Part shown: positions 27,348 to 32,718 of the stretch, piece after piece
Layout of the letters: every line of letters begins with the position of its first letter
Position numbering within the stretch: position 1 is the first letter of the stretch
Made by a program: the position numbers and the translations under genes
Assembly (NCBI GenBank): GCA_023443125.1
Contig: JAEZVO010000033.1
Coordinates: 1-32,718, forward strand
DNA length: 32,718 nucleotides
From: Actinomycetes bacterium
GTDB lineage: Bacteria; Actinomycetota; Actinomycetes; Propionibacteriales; Propionibacteriaceae
Direction of reading: 5' to 3'
The notes under the pieces: generated by a model
Told to the model about the DNA's origin: nothing
Seen by the model: only the letters and a program-made list of their open reading frames with translations
Database searches by the model: none

Positions 27348-28495
27348 ACTGGACTGGTGCGGACGTCATCACTGCACGGGTGCGCCGTCGGTGGAGTTCG
27401 GGCGAGCTGCTGCGCACGTACGCAGCCGGCGAGCCTTTCCCGACGATCAGCGTCGCCCTTCGCGGGCCGAAGGCCGGGGAGATCGGCGACGACCTCGCCG
27501 CCGTCCGCGAGTGGGTGCGGGGCCTCGTCGACTCATCGGGGGACGGGCGTCGGTACCGTCTCGAGTGGGCGTCGATCGGCGGCCGGGCTGTGGGCCGCAA
27601 CCAGATCCCGGTGCGGGCGCACGTCGAAACATGGGAGCAAGCGTGGGCGTTGCTGGGGGTGCGGCGCGACGTGCGGCGCTTCAACGAACTGCTCGTTCTG
27701 GCGGAGGCGGAGCAGGCGGCGCCGCTGCGCGCGTGGATCGCGGCGCGCCCGAAGAGGGCGCTGGAGCTTGCCGACGATGCCCCTCGCTTGATTGCGGCGT
27801 GGCGGTGGCTCGATGCTCACCGCGGGTCGGGCCGGTACCTGCGCGAGATCTCTGCGCCGGGGGTGGACACGAAGTTTGTCGAGCGGCACCGAGGGGTCCT
27901 CGCCGAGATGCTGGGCGTGCGCGGTGGCGCGGCAGAGTTCCTTGTCGGGCTGGGGTTGGCAGGGACGCCATCGATGGTCAGGCTGCGGCTGAGCCTTCCG
28001 CTGCCCGGTTTGGGTGCCGTGTCCGAGGTGGGGTTGCGCGTCGACGAGCTCGCGCAGCTCGACCTGCGTGTGAGCACCGTGCTCGTAGTGGAAAACCTCG
28101 TCACCTACCTCAGCGTTCCCGTGCCCAGCGGAGGTGCGGTGCTGTGGGGGCAGGGCTTCGACGTGGGGCGGCTCGCTCTGCTCCCGTGGCTGCGTGGGGC
28201 TCGCGTCCGGTATTGGGGCGACCTGGATGCCAAGGGGTTCGAGATCCTGAACCAGCTCCGGGCTGCATGTCCGCAGACGCAGTCGGTGCTCATGGACGAG
28301 GAGACGCTGCTGGCGCACCGCGACCGCTGGGTGAGCGAGCCGCGCCCACCCAAGGGTGCCGCGCTGACCCACCTTTCAACCGACGAGCAGCACCTCTACC
28401 GGGCCCTCGTCGAGGACCAATTCGGGCAGGGCGTGCGACTGGAGCAGGAGCGCATCGACTGGGCATGGGCGAGCGAGCGGTTGGCATCTGGCTGA
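27344..28495 (+). CDS. jetD: Wadjet JetD nuclease (DUF3322/DUF2220, TOPRIM-like)
   Basis: Nuclease subunit of 383 residues that cuts closed circular DNA after JetABC extrusion. The N-terminal DUF3322 part includes WEQAWALLGVRRDVRRFNEL and PGVDTKFVERHRGVLAEML. The TOPRIM-like C-terminus has VLVVENLVTYLS with Glu250 and YWGDLDAKGFEIL with Asp293 and Asp295, the expected acidic metal ligands. So the nuclease looks active. It is the last gene of jetABCD. A perfect 23-bp palindrome lies 221 bp downstream. Confidence 0.92.
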   Translation: MNWTGADVITARVRRRWSSGELLRTYAAGEPFPTISVALRGPKAGEIGDDLAAVREWVRGLVDSSGDGRRYRLEWASIGGRAVGRNQIPVRAHVETWEQAWALLGVRRDVRRFNELLVLAEAEQAAPLRAWIAARPKRALELADDAPRLIAAWRWLDAHRGSGRYLREISAPGVDTKFVERHRGVLAEMLGVRGGAAEFLVGLGLAGTPSMVRLRLSLPLPGLGAVSEVGLRVDELAQLDLRVSTVLVVENLVTYLSVPVPSGGAVLWGQGFDVGRLALLPWLRGARVRYWGDLDAKGFEILNQLRAACPQTQSVLMDEETLLAHRDRWVSEPRPPKGAALTHLSTDEQHLYRALVEDQFGQGVRLEQERIDWAWASERLASG

Positions 28496-28700
28496 CGGGG
28501 AGTCGCGCCTTGCTCGTCGAGCAGCCATATCCCCGACCGTCGACGGCCTTGCTCCCGACCGTCGAGTAGCGGGCGAAACCCGTGTATCGAGACGCGCACC
28601 CGTGGTTTCGACACGCCCGCTACGCGGGCGGCTCAACCACCGGTCTTGCCCGCCCGCTGCCCCGATCGTCGAGTAGCGCCGAAGGCGCGTATCGAGACGC
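28496..28700. repeat. Second cluster of TCGA-ended hairpin repeats
   Basis: Same two unit types as at 19051-19243: GTCGAGTAGCGGGCGAAACC (start of the unit at 28561-28595), GTCGAGTAGCGCCGAAGGCG (start of the unit at 28668-28700), and GGTTTCGACACGCCCGCTAC (28605 onward, continuing GCGGGCGGCTCAACCACC). Degenerate GTCGA-containing copies fill 28510-28560. Non-coding. Confidence 0.75.
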
Positions 28701-28715
28701 ATCTTCACACTCACC

Positions 28716-28800
28716 AAAACTGCAAAACTCGCCAACAGTCGGTCCTCTCCCCGCTCAGCCAAGCGTGAGACATGCAGCTGTTGGCGAGTTTTGCAGTTTT
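28716..28800. repeat. Perfect 23-bp palindrome with 39-base loop
   Basis: Arms AAAACTGCAAAACTCGCC... (28716-28738) and its exact complement (28778-28800) pair over 23 bp, with a 39-base loop. The design equals that of the 19256/20458/30917 elements, but the arm sequence is different. The rest of the gap to 28941 holds no gene; only GGAGGAA before the next ATG is seen. Confidence 0.85.
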
Positions 28801-28941
28801 GTCGCAACGTCTCGGTTGCCAAGCTCGATGATTGAGCCGCCACCACAGGTGGCGTGTCGAAATCATCCCTGTGGATAACTCCAGAAACCACGCTGAAGTG
28901 ACCCATGTATCTGCTTCACTCAAAACCCTGGAGGAACAATC

Positions 28942-29592
28942 ATGGTCAAACAACGACGTCTTGGCTACACCATCGCCACCACACTGCTGATTGCGACGGT
29001 CACCGCCTGCCAACCCGCGCAACCCGAAGCGCAAGAACAACCCACACCCGCAGCACCCACATCCATCCGACGCGTCCCCACCACCAGCCCAACCCCATCA
29101 CCGACACCGTCGCCTTCCCCCACCGCCCACGAATCCTTCCCACCACCAGAACCAGGGGAAAGCAAAGAAATCCAAGCCGTACGCAAAGGCTGGGAAGAGC
29201 ATGAGAAACAGTGGGACCGCTACGCGAAAGACTCCTCACTCCGTGAACTCACGCCCCTCACCCTCACCACTACCGGGCAACGTGAACTCGACGTCGTAGA
29301 CACACTGAGAGCCTGGCGGGACGCAGGACGGATTCGTGTCGGGAATGTCAGCTTCCGCAACGTCCTCATCACAACACCTCAACGCAACTCCGACGGGATA
29401 AATGTAGCCACGCTCACTGTTTGCAAGGACTTCACTCATCAAAAGGTCATTGTTGAGAAGACGGGAAAAACCGCCGATCCCGGACAAGGACATCAGTGGG
29501 AACCCACCGTAGAAGTATCAATCATCATGCAGCAGCATCTCGACGGACGATGGGTCGTAGCCGATGCGCAAGGAAAGCCGAAACGATGCTGA
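28942..29592 (+). CDS. Lipoprotein of TadE-linked cassette
   Basis: Predicted 216-residue lipoprotein with lipobox TVTAC (Cys23), then a Pro/Thr/Ser linker (about 25-70), then an alpha+beta domain. The domain starts with a helix (KEIQAVRKGWEEHEKQWDRY) and ends with a Cys pair (LTVCKDF and the final KRC). ATG 28942 follows GGAGGAACAATC. Its stop lies inside the next gene's start region (ATGCTGA overlap). From memory, lipoproteins of this shape precede secreted PKD-like and TadE-like genes in many actinobacteria; no function has been established to my knowledge. The linker DNA is strikingly rich in C and A. Confidence 0.72.
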   Translation: MVKQRRLGYTIATTLLIATVTACQPAQPEAQEQPTPAAPTSIRRVPTTSPTPSPTPSPSPTAHESFPPPEPGESKEIQAVRKGWEEHEKQWDRYAKDSSLRELTPLTLTTTGQRELDVVDTLRAWRDAGRIRVGNVSFRNVLITTPQRNSDGINVATLTVCKDFTHQKVIVEKTGKTADPGQGHQWEPTVEVSIIMQQHLDGRWVVADAQGKPKRC

Positions 29593-30500
29593 GAAAAACC
29601 GTGGCTGCAGCATGCTTCGTTCTACTCACGGTCATTGCTGCCCCTGCAGAGGCCACAGTAACGTGCATTGAAGGTGAGTGTTCCATTGAGGAGCACGGTG
29701 AAGGCCATACCCGTCCTGTTGAGCCTGGGAAATCGGATGGTAAGCCGGCTGGGCCAGGGAAGAAACGTGTATGCGAAGCTGACGGTGTCACCGTCCCATG
29801 TAGTACGGACTTGGGAGTGTGGGTCTCCCATCGACAAATGTGGTGCACGCCCATCCATCCACAGCCACCGAAAACTGACCCCATCTGGGCAGGCCACACC
29901 GACGGTGTGATCAAACGCTGTACCCGCCCAGAAGGTATCCGCTTCCCCGACCAAGCAATGAGCCAACTCGGCTGGTTTCCCAGCAACGATGCACCCCCAC
30001 CAGACCCTGAACAACTCGCCTGGAAAGCCCTCGCCACCATCCACCTCCAACCCATCACCCCAGGCACCACACCCACCACCCTCGAACAAAACCCCAACGC
30101 CCTCGGCGCCGTCGGCATGCCCCTATGGCTCTGGCCACGAAACCCCACCCCCAACCAACTCGGCCCCACCACCGCATCCGCCACCGACGCCGGCTACACC
30201 GTCATCATCACCGCCAAAGCCCAATCCATCACCTGGAACCTCGGCAACAACACCAAACCCATCACCTGCACCACCTGGAAACAACCCCACCACAACACAC
30301 ACCCCACAACCCCCGTCACCTGCGGCACACAAACCGGCTACCACCAACAAGGCACCTACACCATCACCGCCACCACCAACTGGACCATCGATTGGCAAGG
30401 CATCGGACAACAAGGAACCCTCCACCACACCACAACCACCAGCGAAACCCTCAAAATCGGCGAACTCCAAGCACTCAACACCAACCCCAAGAACCCATGA
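29586..30500 (+). CDS. Secreted protein with PKD-like domain, TadE-linked cassette
   Basis: Predicted 304-residue secreted protein. The signal peptide (about 1-24, cleavage near AEA) is followed by a Cys-rich segment (CIEGECSIEEHGEGH, KKRVCEADGVTVPCSTD, MWCTPIH, VIKRCTRPEG). From about residue 150 an actinobacterial PKD-like domain follows: VGMPLWLWPRNPTPNQLGPT, SITWNLGNNTKPITCTTW, PVTCGTQTGY, YTITATTNWTIDWQGIG and KIGELQAL. This half is typical of proteins encoded next to TadE-like genes. Base composition changes abruptly at about 29,980: the second half is dominated by C and A on the coding strand with few G. ATG 29586 overlaps the lipoprotein stop, and the stop overlaps the next start (ATGA). 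Confidence 0.75.
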   Translation: MLRKTVAAACFVLLTVIAAPAEATVTCIEGECSIEEHGEGHTRPVEPGKSDGKPAGPGKKRVCEADGVTVPCSTDLGVWVSHRQMWCTPIHPQPPKTDPIWAGHTDGVIKRCTRPEGIRFPDQAMSQLGWFPSNDAPPPDPEQLAWKALATIHLQPITPGTTPTTLEQNPNALGAVGMPLWLWPRNPTPNQLGPTTASATDAGYTVIITAKAQSITWNLGNNTKPITCTTWKQPHHNTHPTTPVTCGTQTGYHQQGTYTITATTNWTIDWQGIGQQGTLHHTTTTSETLKIGELQALNTNPKNP

Positions 30501-30907
30501 TGAGAAGGCACGATGAACGAGGCGCCATCGCGGTGTGGGCGTCGGTGGCGTTCTTCGCATTCATGATTGCGATCGGTATCGGCGTCGATTTCTCCGGACA
30601 CGCCCGCGCGGAACAAGAACTGCGCACCGTCGCACGTGAGGCAGCTCGCACGGGGGCGCAGGAGGCAAGCGTCGTCATCGACGATGCAAAACTCGACCCC
30701 ACCCGCGCCGCCGCAGCTGCCAAACGCTACGTCCACGCGGCTGGCTACGAAGGTACGGCAACCGTGACAGGCGACAGGACCGTCGAGGTGCGACTGCGCG
30801 ACACCTACTCCTGCAAGTTCCTGTCCATTATCGGCATTCACACTCTGCCGACGAAAGGAACGGGCCAGGCAATCATGCAGCCTGCCTACGAAGGACGCCC
30901 CGGGTAG
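30497..30907 (+). CDS. TadE/TadG-like pilus assembly protein
   Basis: Predicted 136-residue pseudopilin-type protein. RRHDERGAIAVWASVAFFAF is the TadE N-terminus (RGA before a hydrophobic helix, residues about 9-30), followed by an amphipathic helix (FSGHARAEQELRTVAREAAR) and a short beta domain with TVTGDRTVEVRLRDTYSCKF. No tad motor, prepilin or prepilin peptidase genes lie nearby, so this three-gene cassette is either an outlier of a tad locus elsewhere or an independent surface system. The start overlaps the previous stop; Met2 at 30500 is an alternative. Confidence 0.8.
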   Translation: MMRRHDERGAIAVWASVAFFAFMIAIGIGVDFSGHARAEQELRTVAREAARTGAQEASVVIDDAKLDPTRAAAAAKRYVHAAGYEGTATVTGDRTVEVRLRDTYSCKFLSIIGIHTLPTKGTGQAIMQPAYEGRPG

Positions 30908-30916
30908 CAACGAAAA

Positions 30917-30996
30917 AACTTCATAATCCGTACGCAGCTTGACCAAACATGCCGAAATCGGGGGGTTAGCTGAATCTGCGTACGGATTATGAAGTT
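30917..30996. repeat. Palindromic element, copy 3 (21-bp perfect arms, 38-base loop)
   Basis: Arms 30917-30937 (core TTCATAATCCGTACGCAG) and 30976-30996 pair perfectly over 21 bp around a 38-base loop that begins CTTGACCAAAC. It lies 10 bp after the TadE-like gene's stop and 47 bp before the end of the convergent Nudix gene. Again a gene end, so a shared terminator role is possible. Confidence 0.88.
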
Positions 30997-31043
30997 TCAG
31001 TGCCGTTCACTACCCGCTCGCACCCACACACGAGCGCTGAAAC

Positions 31044-31430
31044 TCAGGTATTCGTGAGGAACGCGACCGTCGGGAGGTCCGCAGGCGCCCAGTCGAGCTG
31101 GGTGAGCTCTTCCGTCGCCACCCATCGCGCCTCGCTGTGTTCGGTGAGCTGGGATTCGCCGTCGACGATGGTGCACCGATAGGTCGACAGCGCGACGAGG
31201 CCGTAGCTGTAGGCGTGTTCGGTATCGACGAGGTGCTCGCCCACGTCGACGATGCAGCCGAGCTCCTCTTGGATCTCTCGCACGAGCGCCTGGCTAGGGG
31301 TTTCTCCTGGTTCGAGCTTGCCTCCCGGGAACTCCCAGAGCCCATCGAGGGCACGTCCCGGCCCGCGGCGGGCAGCGAACACCAGCCCGTCGCGCATGAT
31401 GACGGCTCCGACCACCTCGATGCGTTCCAC
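31044..31430 (-). CDS. MutT-type Nudix hydrolase
   Basis: Predicted 128-residue Nudix enzyme, probably an 8-oxo-dGTP or other (d)NTP pyrophosphatase. The Nudix box runs from Gly37: GKLEPGE, then seven residues, then REIQEELG; all signature residues of Gx5Ex7REUXEEXGU are present. The start AVIMRDGLVFAARRGPG and GLWEFPGGKLEPGE are the MutT form. GTG 31430 is taken as the start: TACGTT lies 6 bases upstream, as in other leaderless genes here. The exact substrate cannot be assigned. It is divergent from the MFS transporter. Confidence 0.88.
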   Translation of the reverse strand: MERIEVVGAVIMRDGLVFAARRGPGRALDGLWEFPGGKLEPGETPSQALVREIQEELGCIVDVGEHLVDTEHAYSYGLVALSTYRCTIVDGESQLTEHSEARWVATEELTQLDWAPADLPTVAFLTNT

Positions 31431-31498
31431 GTCGACAACGTAACAGCATCCGCGATCACCGCGCGGCCAGTATCCTTTCCATGACAGTAAGGCAGGTG

Positions 31499-32718
31499 AT
31501 GATGGCTCGACGTTGGCTGGTGCTCGGGGCTGGCCTATTGGCCTACATCGTCGCGATGCTGCATCGCTCTTCGCTAGGCGTGGCCGGTCTCGAAGCCGCC
31601 GAGTACTTCGGGGCCACGCCGTCGGTGGTCTCGACGTTCGTCGTGATGCAGGTGGCTGTCTACGCGCTGGCGCAGATCCCCGTCGGCACGCTGCTCGACC
31701 GCTTCGGGCCGCGCCTCATGATGACGACGGGCTCCGCGGTGATGGCGTGCGGGCAGCTGCTCCTCGCGACGGTTGACGTGCTGGGTTGGGCTTACGTCGC
31801 GCGGGTGCTCGTCGGGCTCGGGGATGCGTGTATCTACGTGTCGTTGTTGGCGCTGATTCCTAGATGGTTCCCACCGACGATGGCGCCGCTGCTCGCCCAG
31901 CTTGCTGGGATGACGTCGGTGTTTGGCCAGCTTGCGGCCGTCTACGGGCTCTTGCCGCTCATTCAGCATCAAGGTTGGCGATTCGGTCTTCTGGTGGCCA
32001 CGGGTCTCGGAGCTGCGATGTCAGCGACGGTGTTCGCGCTCGTCCGAAACTCACCACACCATGAGCCATCAACCCCGACGAAACTGCGCGACGTCAACCG
32101 TAATCTCGCGGAGACAATCCGCCACCCAGGAACACAGCTGGGGTTCTTCGTCCACTTGACGTCTGGGTTCTCCATGAACGCGTTCGTACTGATGTGGGGG
32201 CTGCCGTACCTGCAGCAGGCTCAGGGGCTGAGTCAGGCGATGGCGTCGCTGATGTTCACGCTCATCACGGTGTCCGGCATCTTCATTGGCCCCCTGATCG
32301 GTGTGCTCACCGCTCGGCATCCGCTGCGACGATCGAACCTCGCGCTCACCATTATCTGGGCGTCATTATTCTGCTGGCTAGCGGTGTTGCTGTGGCCGGG
32401 CCAGGCGCCGCTGTGGCTGATCGTGCTGCTGGTGCTGTCACTGGCCGCCGGTGGGCCGGGCACCGCCGTCGGGTTCGACTATCCGCGCACACTGCTACCC
32501 CTGACGCGTATCGGGGTGGCGAGTGGCGTCGTCATCATGGGCGGTTTTCTGGGCGCGACGCTCACGATTCTGCTCATCGGTTGGGTGCTCGACACCATTT
32601 CCGGCGGCGCCAGCTCCTACACCTTCGAGCAGTGGCAGCAGGCCATGTGGGTGCAGATTCCGATGTTCGTCGTCGGGCTGCTCGGCATCTACATCACCCG
32701 CACGCGCCTCCGTCGCCA
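31499..32718 (+). CDS. MFS transporter (runs off the window end)
   Basis: Major facilitator protein of at least 406 residues, incomplete at the 3' edge. The reading starts MMARRWLVLGAGLLAYIVAM at ATG 31499, behind AAGG (31489-31492); ATG 31481 is a possible earlier start. MFS motif A is present between TM2 and TM3 (GTLLDRFGPRLMM). Eleven or so hydrophobic helices can be traced, with a central cytoplasmic loop around residues 180-205 (LVRNSPHHEPSTPTKL). VGLGDACIYVSLLALIPRWF is typical of anion or sugar-acid type MFS members, but the substrate is not assignable. The last visible helix precedes TRTRLRR, so the end is probably close. Confidence 0.85.
   Translation, partial: MMARRWLVLGAGLLAYIVAMLHRSSLGVAGLEAAEYFGATPSVVSTFVVMQVAVYALAQIPVGTLLDRFGPRLMMTTGSAVMACGQLLLATVDVLGWAYVARVLVGLGDACIYVSLLALIPRWFPPTMAPLLAQLAGMTSVFGQLAAVYGLLPLIQHQGWRFGLLVATGLGAAMSATVFALVRNSPHHEPSTPTKLRDVNRNLAETIRHPGTQLGFFVHLTSGFSMNAFVLMWGLPYLQQAQGLSQAMASLMFTLITVSGIFIGPLIGVLTARHPLRRSNLALTIIWASLFCWLAVLLWPGQAPLWLIVLLVLSLAAGGPGTAVGFDYPRTLLPLTRIGVASGVVIMGGFLGATLTILLIGWVLDTISGGASSYTFEQWQQAMWVQIPMFVVGLLGIYITRTRLRR

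Noticed and set aside
27208..28569. Plus-strand frame of 453 codons overlapping jetD
   Set aside because: Composition is Arg/Gly/Ala-rich as in wrong-frame translations, and jetD is clearly the coding frame (VVEN and GDLDAKG motifs).

Overview
The window comes from a high-GC Gram-positive bacterium (Actinomycetota). The evidence is an MshB-type mycothiol deacetylase, an actinobacterial three-gene succinate dehydrogenase, codon use rich in third-position G/C, and many genes whose start codon lies 6-7 bases after a TAnnnT box with no room for a ribosome binding site, i.e. probable leaderless mRNAs. The short TCGA-ended hairpin repeats (GTCGAGTAG...TATCGAGAC) are, from memory, common in Propionibacteriaceae, which is my best guess at family level; this is inference.

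Layout. 1-127: tail of an IS5-type transposase. 162-6486: core genes, namely glycogen debranching (glgX), mycothiol synthesis (mshB), a small lipoprotein, two tandem paralogous two-helix membrane proteins, and branched-chain aminotransferase (ilvE). 6651-10562: a lower-GC, probably acquired operon encoding a small secreted Cys-bracketed protein, a lipoprotein, a peptidoglycan-binding adaptor, an ABC ATPase and an FtsX-type permease; it reads as an export or bacteriocin-like system. 10600-12560: a scrapyard with an internally deleted ISL3-family element, a surviving DUF1778 antitoxin, a GNAT toxin broken by an amber codon, and a broken antitoxin remnant. 12561-12976 holds a G-quadruplex motif and an inverted repeat pair. 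12977-13816: secreted HELGH metalloprotease. 13936-15315: two lower-GC minus-strand genes, one a secreted Cys protein whose signal peptide is out of frame by one base at a run of six C.

15601-19042 is sdhCAB. 19392-20438 is a zinc alcohol dehydrogenase. Around it and again at 30917 are three copies of a mobile-looking palindrome with a constant design (about 21-bp arms, 38-base loop). 20602-28495 is a defence island: a Fic-family AMPylase gene divergent from a complete four-gene Wadjet (jetABCD) anti-plasmid system. The shared intergenic region carries two identical-geometry dyads of CCTTGGGTAT, 40 bp apart, likely the operator. 28496-28941 is repeats. 28942-30907 is a three-gene cassette (lipoprotein, secreted PKD-like protein, TadE-like protein) with a strong compositional break in its second gene. 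The window ends with a Nudix hydrolase gene divergent from an MFS transporter gene that runs off the end.

The most interesting candidates for undescribed biology are the 6651-10562 export module, the Fic-Wadjet pair with its double-dyad operator, the C6 frameshift that separates a clean signal peptide from its secreted protein, and the constant-geometry palindromes.
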